Shown piece by piece: positions 22,710-53,900 of a stretch of DNA of 64,000 nucleotides; position 1 is the stretch's first letter; each line of letters begins with the position of its first letter. The stretch comes from Sabellastarte sp. h YS-2021 (lineage: Eukaryota; Annelida; Polychaeta; Sabellida; Sabellidae): NCBI GenBank assembly GCA_964017235.1, contig OZ024927.1, positions 53,139,293-53,203,292 on the forward strand, given 5' to 3'. Under the pieces are notes generated by a model. The model was not told the origin of the DNA and did no database searches. It worked only from the letters and a program-made list of their open reading frames with translations. Both the position numbers and the translations under genes were made by a program.

Positions 22710-23423
22710 GGCTGGTTTCATGAAAAGTCTCAAACTGAGCCAGACTCAAGGCTGAGTCAGGGTCTCAAATCTGAGACTTTTGTCTCGGCTGAGTTTTTGG
22801 CTCAAATGGATTTCACAAAGGGTGGATCAGCTGAGACCAGTCTCAAGTTATGGTCTCAACCTTTTAATCTCATTTCATATATTTAGTGGGCTTATTTTTA
22901 GTTTAAAAAGTTATATTTCATGATTATTATCATTTTAAATATCTTTAATACTCATAATACAAAGAACTTATATGATAATATATTATTCTAAGTGATCCAT
23001 AAGATTGAGACTCAACTGAGGTTGAGTCTGGCTTTGAGTCCACCCTTGAGGCCTGTCACTTGATAATAGCCTATAAAGCATGTCAATTCTATTGACTTTT
23101 GTTATTAGTAAATATTGAATATGTGGCTGTAATTACAAAATAAAATGAAAATAGAAGATTTCAAGATTTATCAATTTCATTTTGGAACAAATTGTATCAC
23201 TTTATGAATGTGTTTTTTGGCATCAAAGCTTGGACTCAAATTTGAGACACCTCCTTCATGGGCTCAAATTTGAGCCTGTGACTGAGCCAGGTCTCAAGTT
23301 GAGCTTGTTTGTGAAATGCATTGAGTCTGAGTTCACAGACTCAGCAAAATATTTCCAAAGTTTGAGACAAAGTCTCAACTTTTGAGTCTGACTCAAGGCT
23401 TAAGTCTGTTCATGAAACCGGCC
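22710..23423. mobile_element. MITE 2 with GGCT/GGCC ends (714 bp)
   Basis: The ends GGCTGGTTTCATGAAAAGTC and GACT...TTCATGAAACCGGCC (inverted) enclose GAGTCTCA/TGAGACT-rich sequence unlike MITE 1. It is flanked by CCAGG at 22,705-22,709 and 23,424-23,428. An open frame at 23,182-23,385 is just translated repeat. Confidence 0.88.
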
Positions 23424-23428
23424 CCAGG

Positions 23429-24279
23429 CTTCAGATCCGAGCTGGATCTAAAAACTAGTCCCACAAGGACTACAATATCATAATAGAAGCCTGAATAAAA
23501 CCCCCATGTGGTTGTAGTTGGATATTATACTTTCCATGTAAGCTTTCATTAATTTTACCGTTCTTTGAAAAGAACTACACAACTGGAATTATTTTAACCA
23601 TGAGTGACACATGGTCATCTCCCCCACCTGACTCACTGCAGGTAGGCATAGTTGTGTGATAAGGAAAGCATTAAATGCATGGAATATTTATTAATAATAT
23701 TGCAAAAGAGGACATATTTTAAATATTAAGTTGTCGACAAGGACTCAACATTGTGCTTTATTTCATATTTTAACCCTTAAAAGTGGTCAAATAATGTAGC
23801 AGATAGGGGATAAAATATTTTATTTATTTCAACAGGTGAAGGTCCTGTCAAAAGCTACATACATGTTCATAGTCTCTCAGCACATGCTGTCTAGACGATG
23901 ACGTCAGCACACGGGTTTCCCTAAGGATTTCCCCAGATAGTTTCCATGCTTTATTTCATATTTTAACCCTTAAAATGGTCAAATACTGTAGCAGAACGGG
24001 GATAAACCCTAAAAATATTTATTTTATTTGATTAAACAGGCATATATTCCTGTATATAAACCATATGTAGGAGACATGCATCAGTTTGCAAGCAATTGCT
24101 GTCTAGACAAAGACGGAAGTTGTTTCCAACGATTTCCTTCAACAAGGACTCGTTTTGTGCTTTAATTTATATATTTAACCCTTTAAATGGTCACATGAAG
24201 GAGACGGGTTAAAAAATTTTATTTTATTTTATTGAGATCTCTTTCCTTGCAATAGAAAAGGCGTATTCTATTTTAGCAG
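23429..24279. other. DIRS-2 5' region of unknown content, ~200 bp direct repeats
   Basis: Between the MITEs and the left ITR. The phrase GCTTTATTTCATATTTTAACC recurs near 23,755, 23,949 and 24,158, each followed by a GTAGCAGA..GGGGATAAA-like block, giving three loose units of about 200 bp. No match to the DIRS-1 gag start was seen, so this may be inserted or rearranged sequence. Confidence 0.5.
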
Positions 24280-24447
24280 CCAACTCGAAAAGAGGAAGTG
24301 GATGGCTACGTCACTACAGGGGTCACCTCGATTCCAAGGCATCTCGCCACTATTATGCGTCCATTTTTCTTGGACGTTGGCCGGATGCCTGCAGCCTGCC
24401 GAGTAAGCATTCAGTTCCACATGGTAAGCTATTGTAGCGCAATAAAA
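24280..24447. repeat. DIRS-2 left inverted terminal repeat
   Basis: On minus it begins TTTTATTGCGCTACAATAGC, then CTTACCATGTGGAACTGAAT; inverted relative to 17,336-17,530. The first ~20 bp are specific to the left end and are copied in the ICR. Confidence 0.92.
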
Positions 24448-25034
24448 CTTGACCTTTAAAATCTTGTCCGGTCAATATATTGGGAACTGTAAGGTGTAGG
24501 AAGTTGATACTTAGTAGGGACATTGGTAAGGGGTTGTAGGAGTGCAACGTCATGATGTGACCTTGATTTGACCTTTGACCTTGCCGCAGTGACCTTGACC
24601 TATAAAATCTTGTCTGGGCCATATCTCAGAAACCATAAGGTGTGTGGAGTTGTTACTGGGTAGGGATAATGGCTAGGGCGTGTAGATGTAAAACGTCATG
24701 GTGTGACATTGATTTGACCTTTGACCTTGCTGTAGTGACCTTGACATATAATGCCTTGTCTGGGATATATCTTGGAAACCATAAGGTGTAGGAAGGTGAT
24801 ATTTGGTAGGGACATTGGTTAGGAGTTTATAGGTGTGCAACATCACGGTGAACCTTGATTTGACCTTTGATCTTGCATATCTGATGCTATTTAATCTCTC
24901 TACGGGGATATTTGATACTATTTTATCTCTCTTATATCTTTTTACTTGAATCTTGGTTGTTGCATCTTTGGGTGTCTTTTGATGTAGATTAAGCACTGTT
25001 AAAGTCACATTAGAATTCATTAAGGGTTTCACTT
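24448..25034 (+). repeat. Family B array, right part after DIRS-2
   Basis: The unit cut at 17,335 resumes at CTTGACCTTTAAAATCTTG, followed by two to three GTGACC units with a ~145 bp period, decaying near 24,880. The minus-strand open frames here are translated repeat. Confidence 0.85.
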
Positions 25035-26332
25035 TTGCAAATTCCCATTGTAAGAGATGGTATTTCATCAAGTGACCCACAGGTTTTGGCCCAACACCAC
25101 ACATAAGCATGTATTGCCACATCTGTATGTGTGGGTAATATTCAAAACATTCAAACCATAATTCGACCATACAAAACAAATATGAAAATGGGAAAAGTCT
25201 TAAATCTTCACACAAATGTACAAGGTCATTTTGGTATGGTTGAACAATTTCGAAAACATGCAAACCATAATTCTACTGTGGGAAATGTGCATGAATAACC
25301 ATCTTAAGGTTCCAGGACAAACAGACTGGCAGGGTCTAAATCTTTTCAACCAGAAAGCATTTCTGTAGGTCGCAGACTGGCGGATCGATTCTAATTTGGA
25401 ACCCTGTCTTTGATTTGACCTTGACTTATAATATATTGTCCTTCCATATCTCGGCAACTGTAAGGATATGGATTGCTGCAACTGATTATTATATGTGCTT
25501 TTACATAATTGTGATATTTCCATTGACTGCTATTCTCCAGTTAATCAATTTTACAGCTTCATAATTTTTAGTTAACTTTACTGAATTGTCTTGTTTTAAT
25601 ACTTAATCTTTACATGCATTTTCTTTCTCTTAGATGTTATTTTCTCTACTTAAACATTATTTGGACACTGACACTGCTCTGAAAGTATCCCAATCTGTGT
25701 ACTGTTTCACTACTTTGGTATCTCATGGTGTTGAAAACTATTTCCCCAGGCTGTGGGGTACGGGCTTCTCTGTTGCTATTTTAAAATCTTGTCTGAGCTA
25801 TTTCTTGGATTCCATAAGGTGTAGCAGGTTGACACTTGGTAGGGACATTGGTTAGGGGGTGTAGGTGTGCATCATGGTGTGACTTTTAAATTTGGCTCTA
25901 CCAAAGTGTTTTTACCTGCCATATATAAGACATCTTTCTCTTCTGACAAAGATAATAAATGGATTGCTGAAACTGATTATTATGTGCACTTTTACATAAT
26001 TGTGCTATTTCCATTGTCAGCTATTCTCCAATTAATAAATTTGACATCCTCATAATTTTCAGTTTACTGATTAATGCTGTCATCTTGCTATTGAGTTGTC
26101 TTGTTTTAATACTTTATCTTTGCATGCATTTTCGTTCTCTTAAATGTTATTTTTTCAACTTAAACGTTATTTGGACCTTTATATAACTGACACTGCTCTG
26201 AAAGTATCCCGATCTTTGTACTGTTTTACTACTTCTATATCTCATGGTGTTGAAAACTATTTTTCCAGGCTGTGGGCTACGGGCATCTCTAATGCTATTT
26301 TTTTAATATGGCTCATATTTCATTGTTGTTAA
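25035..26332 (+). repeat. Family B-related blocks and two right-end modules
   Basis: 25,035-25,205 matches bases 1-185. Modules beginning ATGTTATTTTC.CTACTTAAAC lie at 25,634-25,775 and 26,140-26,310, both ending near a GGCTGTGG....CGGGC..CTCT hairpin. Between them (25,795-25,900) is a single GTGACC unit with GTAGGGACATTGGTTAGGGG. Confidence 0.75.
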
Positions 26333-46227
<19,895 letters not shown>

Positions 46228-46988
46228 AACTGTTTAGAACTATGCAAAATGATGTGGGTCAGGAAAGGGCATTGGAATGCATTATGTAGGGTTTATATTC
46301 CTGTCATGTGAAAAATGTCTACTTGGTTCCCCTACAAATCTGAGAAGATGGGAGAACACTGGGCAAAATGGGGAAAGCTTAAATCTACAAAATGTTTTCA
46401 GTGTTAATATTTTAAATTGTTAAGAGTGGATATATGTCTTCCAAAAGTAGTTAGCACATCTATTTAAAGTTAAGTTGGGGTAAATTGAGAGCAAGAACAA
46501 ACTCTGTTACAAAATATATGTCCTCCTCAGGACCACATAGATTCTGATACTTTCAGGTTTAGCAAATCAAAATATCCAAGGAGTCTGTGAATTACCAATG
46601 TGTTGGTCATGGCAATTTTTGTGCCCTCAGCATTCCAATAATCACGGTGACAACTATTCAAAATATTTTGAAAGTTGTAGCTCAATGGCTACAAAGAATA
46701 AACAGGGTGTTCCATAGTTGCACAATGGGTTTATTGTTTTGCCTCATCTATAATTCTTGAAAATCTTAAGTTCAGAATTGGTGATCATTTCCCAGTTGTC
46801 TTTTGTCTGCCAGCATGAGAAAACCGAAACAGAAGCATTGTCTGTTATCTCTAAACTCTATGGAACATGAAATAATTAAAGATAAAATTTAGTAAAGAGG
46901 TAGAGCTTCTTGTATGAGCACTGTTTAAGACAGTGTTATTACTTGACATTGGCAGTTGTGTGTTGGTTCAATCCTGTAGCTGTGAATA
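46228..46988. other. Downstream of the ZCCHC10-like stop; probable 3' UTR
   Basis: No canonical AATAAA lies in the first 400 bp; candidates are weak. Nothing else is recognised. Confidence 0.35.
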
Positions 46989-47143
46989 AGGTCCTCAGTA
47001 GCCTAGTGGATTAGCAAGTTTGGCACCAAATCACAGGCTTTCATCTCTGTGTGGGTTTGACTCCCATGGGCGACAAAGCTAAGGACCTGTCCCAATATGA
47101 CCCTGGCTGTTGAATGGGATGTAAAACCCCAGCTTTGTCATTT
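46989..47143 (+). mobile_element. tRNA-derived SINE, second family
   Basis: TAGCCTAGTGGATTAGCAAG (A-box-like) and GTGGGTTTGACTCCC (B-box-like), then CAATATGACCCTGGCTGTTG and GGATGTAAAACCCC. Same family as 9,885-9,998. Confidence 0.75.
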
Positions 47144-47424
47144 GCAGCTGTGAAAGAAAGGAACCTAGAATGTAATATTAGATTCATTGGTGAGGTTTCG
47201 CCGTTAAAGGCTCATTAGTCAATCGCCTTTGGAGGTGTAGATTAGGATAACAAAAAAGTATGGCTAAAATAGCATCTCCATAACTTTAAAAAATAGTTAA
47301 AATTTATAAGGGTCAACATTCTTATTTCAAGTGAGGTTACCTGGTTGCCTAAAAACCACCTTAAGATGAAACGGAGATGGAGTAGTGCATTTATAAATGT
47401 ATGTGATTTCTAAACCATTTTTTT

Positions 47425-48490
47425 AACCCACAGCCCTTAAGGGCTGTCGGGGTATTGTTTTCACCCATGGTGGGCGGGCGGCAGAAAAGGTTTGTCCGGG
47501 CTGTATCTCAGAAACTGTAAGATGTAGGAAGTTGATACTTGGTAGGGACATTGGTTGGGGGTGTAGGTGTGCAATGTCGTAGTGTGACCTTGATTTGACC
47601 TTTGACCTTGCCGTAGTGACCTTGACCTATAAAATCTTGTCTGGGCTATATCTCGGAAACCGTAAGGTGTAGGAAGTTGATACTTGGTAGGGACATTGGT
47701 TAGGGGGTGTAGGTGTGCAACGTCATGGTGTGACCTTGATTTGACATTTGACCTTGCCGTAGTGACCTTGACCTATAAAATCTTGTCTGGGCTATATCTC
47801 GGAAACCGTAAGGTGTAGGAAGTTGATACCTGGTAGGGACATTGGTTAGGGGGTGTAGGTGTGCCATGTCATGGTGTGACGTTGATTTGACCTTTGACCT
47901 TGCCATAATGACCTTAAATTATAAAATCTTGTCTCGGCTATATCTCAGAAAATGTAAGGTGTAGGAAGTTGATACTTAGTAGGGACATTGGTTAGGGCGT
48001 GTAGATGTGCAATGTCATGGTGGGATATTGATTTGATCTTTGACCTTATGTAGGTGTGCATCATGGTGTGACCTTTAACTTTGGCTCTACCAAAGGGTGT
48101 GCGCCTGTCATACTTGAGACCTGTTTATCTTATGACAAAGATCTCTTATGGATTGCTGCAACTGATTGTTATGTGTACTTTTACATAATTGTGCTATTTC
48201 CATTGACATATATTCTCCAGTTAATAAATTTTACAGCGTCATAATATTAGTTTACTGATTAATGCTGTCATCTTGCTATTGAATTGTCTTGTTTTAAAAC
48301 TTCATCTTTATATACATTTTCTTTCTCTTAGACATCTTTTTTCTCTTCTTAAACTTTATTTGGACCTTTATATAACTGATACTGCTCTGAAAATATCCCG
48401 ATCTTTGTACTGTTTCACTACTTCTATATCTCATCGTGTTGAAAAAATATTTCCCCAGGCTGTGGGGTACGGGCATCTCTGATGCTATTT
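47425..48490 (+). mobile_element. Family B tandem-core element, complete copy
   Basis: Left tip AACCC followed by the perfect palindrome ACAGCCCTTAAGGGCTGT (47,430-47,447). Then GGTGGGCGGGCGGCAG simple sequence and a leader TGTATCTCAGAAACTGTAAG. Four GTGACC units follow (period 143-147; GATACTTGGTAGGGACATTG near 47,534, 47,681, 47,971; a GATACC variant near 47,828). A unique right module runs 48,050-48,455. Then GGCTGTGGGGTAC (inverted match to the left arm) and hairpin GCATC-TCT-GATGC (48,473-48,485). No ORF of note. This copy defines the family. Confidence 0.85.
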
Positions 48491-48960
48491 TTTTGTCACA
48501 GCTGTATGATAATATAATGAATTGGCAATATAGTAAATGTATCTGCATATCCGGTAACCAGTTACCCACTTTGTACTTTGTTTTTACATTTATTGTTAGT
48601 TTAAGTGACCATAACTTTCTTTACTTCTTGTCCAATTTTTACGTGACTTGTCAGTCAGCTGACATTATGGCATCACTCTGCAGCATCTGCGTATGCGTGA
48701 ACATCTTCTCCCCCAAAAGTACAAGACCCAGAGACATGCTGTTACATTTTAAAAGATACCTTATCTATTGAGGATGATAAATCGTAAATTCAATAATATC
48801 TGTCTGTTCATCTGTTCCCCAGAACCATTCGAAGAGAGGTACCCCCACCCAAAGTGTGAAAATTTCAACACTTTATCACAATTTTCTTATTGACTATAGA
48901 ATGGATTTATCCTTATCTTGCATGTGTGTACTAGGCCACAGGTAGATTCCTTTGTTAGTC
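48491..48960 (+). repeat. Dispersed repeat segments shared with 2.1 and 14.7 kb
   Basis: 48,650-48,690 shares GTCAGTCAGCTGACATTATGG and CACTCTGC.G with about 2,130. 48,799-48,955 matches 14,671-14,822. Confidence 0.6.
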
Positions 48961-49132
48961 GAATCTTGGATTCGAGTTATGTCCTGGGTTCTGATTGTTA
49001 TTTAAAAAACGCGATTTTATCCTCTAAAAGCTAAGGATATATGCAATATCTATACACATATATTAAATATAAGAGGTACTGTATATACTCTGTCATTTTG
49101 TTTTTTGTTTAATATTTTCTTTAATGTGCAGT

Positions 49133-49301
49133 TTATGAAATAAATACACTGTCTAGCCTTTGTCTAGCTTCTTGCAAAGAAACAGGATGTAGAAAATCTT
49201 TTGTCTTTTTCTTTGTCCTCTGGTACTCAGGGGAGTAATTTTCCCCAATATAAATGTCTGGTTCTTCAACACATGACTTCCAGACATGTCTTTGAGACAT
49301 A
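49133..49301 (-). CDS. Candidate terminal exon of an unknown gene
   Basis: On minus, after a possible acceptor CTATTGAACCTATTAG, an open frame of about 55 codons runs to TAA: MSQRHVWKSCVEEPDIYIG, ENYSPEYQRTKKKTKDF, LHPVSLQEARQRLDSVF. Its composition is balanced and protein-like, unlike the repeat-derived frames nearby, and it is in non-repetitive sequence. I do not recognise the family. No upstream exon was identified, and no clear minus-strand polyadenylation signal is visible just downstream. It may be chance. Confidence 0.3.
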
Positions 49302-50967
49302 CTAATAGGTTCAATAGACAATATTCAATAAACAGTCTTCTATGCTTTTGTTGGTGGTTATTCAAAACACTGGTAGAAACACCGTTTACATATTTGGAAG
49401 TGGCAGTTTTAATTATGTGGGTGTAAGTTTTTGCACAAATAAAAGTTCAGAAAAGTGGCCTTTATCATGAATACAAAGTCAGAAACTTAATTGAAAATGG
49501 TTTACATGCGAATGGTATCAATGTGTATGTGTGACACATATACTCTTAATTGGTATTTCATCAGTTTTACAAGTCACATATAATACATAACATGAACTTT
49601 TCCATCCCTTTTGTGTGTTTAAAATTTGCATTTTAGGGAATGCCTTTTGTCCTTGACAGCCTGTATCTGTCTCCTAGTAAAAATATTCCAAAGTGAAAAG
49701 TCTGTACTTAATGTTGTGTGCAACATTCAGGGTCATATTTGGACAGGTGTATAATCTGTGTAGCCATATCAGAGGTGTGTATAAACCATACAAGCCTCTT
49801 TAAATATAATGTAGAGTACCAATATTGAGGATCTCTGGTGCTTGCACCTGAAAGACATTGGGTGTGTTATGTATAAAGTTATATACATATATATACAGAA
49901 TTACTTTCAATTGTTTCTAGTTGTTTATAGATCACACCTGGTCCTTTAAACTTGTAATTTATGAAATACCTTAATTCATTCAGTTGACACCCATGGAAAT
50001 TCACTTAATTACGGGGAGGCCCCAGATAACATTCTGCCATTTGCAAAACACTAGAGAATAGTCATGAAACATTAACATGATGTTTTTACTTTGGGTAAAT
50101 ACTAACGTAACAGTGACTACAGTAGGCAACATATTTTCTTTGATTAGATTTTGTTTAATATCAAGTAAAGTTTCCATCATGTGTCAACCATGGTACTATT
50201 AAGCAGAACCTTTATAATGTCATTTGTCGGTGTTGAACCAGTAGAACCAAAATAGTGACACTGGTATTGGCCCTAGCTCTAGTACAAATGTAACTTTTAC
50301 AACAGACAAGGCAATAAATCAGTGTTTGTTGTGTCGCAACATATAAATTTTTGCAGTGGCAAGTGAATGTGAAGATATAAATTGTCTTCTGTTTTGTGCA
50401 AAGTTAAGGCATTTTCCAAGTTACGGTTTGAAGCATTAGAGCCCCAAAATCGGTCTTTCATCATCCATGTTAAGACAACTTAAGTACAATTTAAGTACTA
50501 ATTTAAATGGTGTTAGTCTAATATTTACTTGCACCCTTGTATAGGTAATCTTTGAATGTGGAAAGGGAAGTAGAACATATGCCCATGAATGCCAAGGAAA
50601 GCAAGTACCAACCTTATGACAATACATGATGAAATGGGGAAAACTAACATTGAACTTATGATGTAATCTTGGAACAAGGCCTTCACATTATTGGCTTACT
50701 GATCATACAATATTTATAAATTCTGTTTTATTGAATAATTTAAAGTCAATTATATTATTTATGCAAGTTAACCATATAGCAATAAAAGACAAATTTACCT
50801 TTAACTCTTGTATCAAAAATCTACTTATATTTTTGATATTGAGAACTATGATTTATAGTTAACCCACCATGTCTCCTATAATCTTATTTTACAAATTTGA
50901 AGCTTACTTCACAACCTTCAGCTTTTCACCTGCAATGTCTCATCCTTAATAATTGTTGATCTCTGAT
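49302..50967. other. No gene or repeat recognised
   Basis: AT-rich, apparently single-copy within this window; only short, unconvincing frames on either strand. Confidence 0.35.
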
Positions 50968-53900
50968 TATGTCCACCCCCCTGGGGGGTGGATATATTAT
51001 TTTTGCTTTTTTCGCCGTCCGATGTCCGATGTCCGTTGTCCGATGTCCGATGTCCGGCGTCCGGCGTCCGATGTCCGGCGTCACGCATGGTTTCCGCTCA
51101 TTTAAAGGAAAAGTATTAGAGCTATTGTCACCAAATTTGGTATGCAGGCTTATTGGGTCAGTAGCTTGCTTGGGATTGCTTTTGGCTGTTGTACCTCTTT
51201 TGCTTACTGAGTAATACTTAAGTACAGCTATTTTCAGTACCCATTGGTTTCCGTGCATTTAAGCCAAAATAATTAAAGATATTTTACTACAATTTTGAAT
51301 ACAAGATTGTTATGTCCATAGCTCGCTTGGTATTGCATTTGGGACTGATAGCTATGTCAGTACATGAGTAATAGCCATTTAGGTACTTCATTGTGTATTT
51401 TCAGTACTACTTTTGAGTAATTTGCTTCTATCTCCTTAACCGTGCGAGATAGAGCGATTTCGGCAAAATTTTCGACCCGCAGGGTATCTGAGGAGTGTAC
51501 TCTTTGCAATTTTCAAAAAATTTTCCCCTCCCCAAAAATGGCGGCCATTTTGAATTTTCGAATTTTTGCCAAAAATGGCAAAACACAAATTTGCTTCTAT
51601 CTCCTTAACCGTGCGAGATAGAGCGATTTCGTCGAAATTTTCGACCCACAAGGTATCTAAGGAATGTAATATTTGCAATTTTCCAAAAATTTTCCCCTCC
51701 CCAAAAATGGCGGCCATTTTGAATTTTCGAATTTTTGCCAAAAATGGCAAAACACAAATTTGCTTCTATCTCCTTAACCGTGCGAGATAGAGCGATTTCG
51801 GCAAAATTTTCGACCCACAGGGGATCTAAGGAATGCAATCTTTGCAATTTTCCAAAAATTTTCCCCTCCCCAAAAATGGCGGCCATTTTGAATTTTCGAA
51901 TTTTTGCCAAAAATGGCAAAACACTAATTTGCTTCTATCTCCTTAACCGTGCGAGATAGAGCGATTTCGGCAAAATTTTCGACACACAGGGTATCTAAGC
52001 AATGCAATCTTTGCAATTTTCAAAATATTTTCCCCTCCCCAAAAATGGCGGCCATTTTGAATTTTTGCCAAAAATGGCAAAACACAAATTTGCTTCTATC
52101 TCCTTAACCGTGCGAGATAGAGCGATTTCGTCGAAATTTTCGACCCACAGGGTATCTAAGGAATGTAATATTTGCAATTTTCAAAAAATTTTCCCCTCCC
52201 CAAAAATGGCGGCCATTTTGAATTTTCGAATTTTTGCCAAAAATGGGAAAACACAAATTTGCTTCTATCTCCTTAACCGTGCGAGATAGAGCGATTTCGT
52301 CGAAATTTTCGACCCACAGGGTATCTAAGGAATGCAATCTTTGCAATTTTCCAAAAATTTTCCCCTCCCCAAAAATGGCGGCCATTTTGAATTTTCGAAT
52401 TTTTGCCAAAAATGGCAAAACACAAATTTGCTTCTATCTCCTTAACCGTGCGAGATAGAGCGATTTCGTCGAAATTTTCGACCCACAGGGTATCTAAGGA
52501 ATGTAATATTTGCAATTTTCAAAAAAATTTCCCCTCCCCAAAAATGGCGGCCATTTTGAATTTTCGAATTTTTGCCAAAAATGGCAAAACACAAATTTGC
52601 TTCTATCTCCTTAACCGTGCGAGATAGAGCGATTTCGGCAAAATTTTCGACCCACAGGGGATCTAAGGAATGCAATCTTTGCAATTTTCCAAAAATTTTC
52701 CCCTCCCCAAAAATGGCGGCCATTTTGAATTTTCGAATTTTTGCCAAAAATGGCAAAACACTAATTTGCTCCTATCTCCTTAACCGTGCGAGATAGAGCG
52801 ATTTCGGCAAAATTTTAGACGCACAGGGTATCTAAGCAATGCAATCTTTGCAATTTTCAAAATATTTTCCCCTCCCCAAAAATGGCGGCCATTTTGAATT
52901 TTCGAATTTTTGCCAAAAATGGCAAAACACAAATTTGCTTCTATCTCCTTAACCGTGCGAGATAGAGCGATTTCGTCGAAATTTTCGACCCACAGGGTAT
53001 CTAAGCAATGCAATCTTTGCAATTTTCAAAAAATTTTCCCCTCCCCAAAAATGGCGGCCATTTTGAATTTTCGAATTTTTGCCAAAAATGGGAAAACACA
53101 AATTTGCTTCTATCTCCTTAACCGTGCGAGATAGAGCGATTTCGTCGAAATTTTCGACCCACAGGGTATCTAAGGAATGCAATCTTTGCAATTTTCCAAA
53201 AATTTTCCCCTCCCCAAAAATGGCGGCCATTTTGAATTTTCGAATTTTTGCCAAAAATGGCAAAACACAAATTTGCTTCTATCTCCTTAACCGTGCGAGA
53301 TAGAGCGATTTCATCGAAATTTTCGACCCACAGGGTATCTAAGGAATGTAATATTTGCAATTTTCAAAAAAATTTCCCCTCCCCAAAAATGGCGGCCATT
53401 TTGAATTTTCGAATTTTTGCCAAAAATGGCAAAACACAAATTTGCTTCTATCTCCTTAACCGTGCGAGATAGAGCGATTTCATCGAAATTTTCGACCCAC
53501 AGGGTATCTAAGGAATGTAATATTTGCAATTTTCAAAAAAATTTCCCCTCCCCAAAAATGGCGGCCATTTTGAATTTTCGAATTTTTGCCAAAAATGGCA
53601 AAACACAAATTTGCTTCTATCTCCTTAACCGTGCGAGATAGAGCGATTTCGGCAAAATTTTCGACACACAGGGTATCTAACCAATGCAATCTTTGCAATT
53701 TTCAAAATATTTTCCCCTCCCCAAAAATGGCGGCCATTTTGAATTTTTGAATTTTTGCAAAAAAACCGTGCGAGATAGAGCGATTTCGTCGAAATTTTCG
53801 ACCCACAGGGTATCTAAGGAATGTAATATTTGCAATTTTCCAAAAATTTTCCCCTCCCCAAAAATGGCGGCCATTTTGAATTTTCGAATTTTTGCCAAAA

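Larger units (their letters stand above)
17336..24447 (-). mobile_element. DIRS-type retrotransposon with ITRs and ICR (DIRS-2)
   Basis: A 7,112 bp element read on the minus strand. The left end (24,447 downward) starts TTTTATTGCGCTACAATAGC and the right end finishes ATTAAAATTTTCAA at 17,336. The terminal repeats (24,280-24,447 and 17,336-17,530) are inverted, as in DIRS. The flanks rejoin into a normal family B unit with no bases gained or lost, so there is no target duplication, as expected for tyrosine-recombinase integration. Order on minus: gag remnant, RT (motif C region deleted), RNase H, connector, recombinase, ICR. Two MITEs are inserted in the gag region. No DAM-methylase domain, found in some DIRS elements, was recognised. 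Confidence 0.93.
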
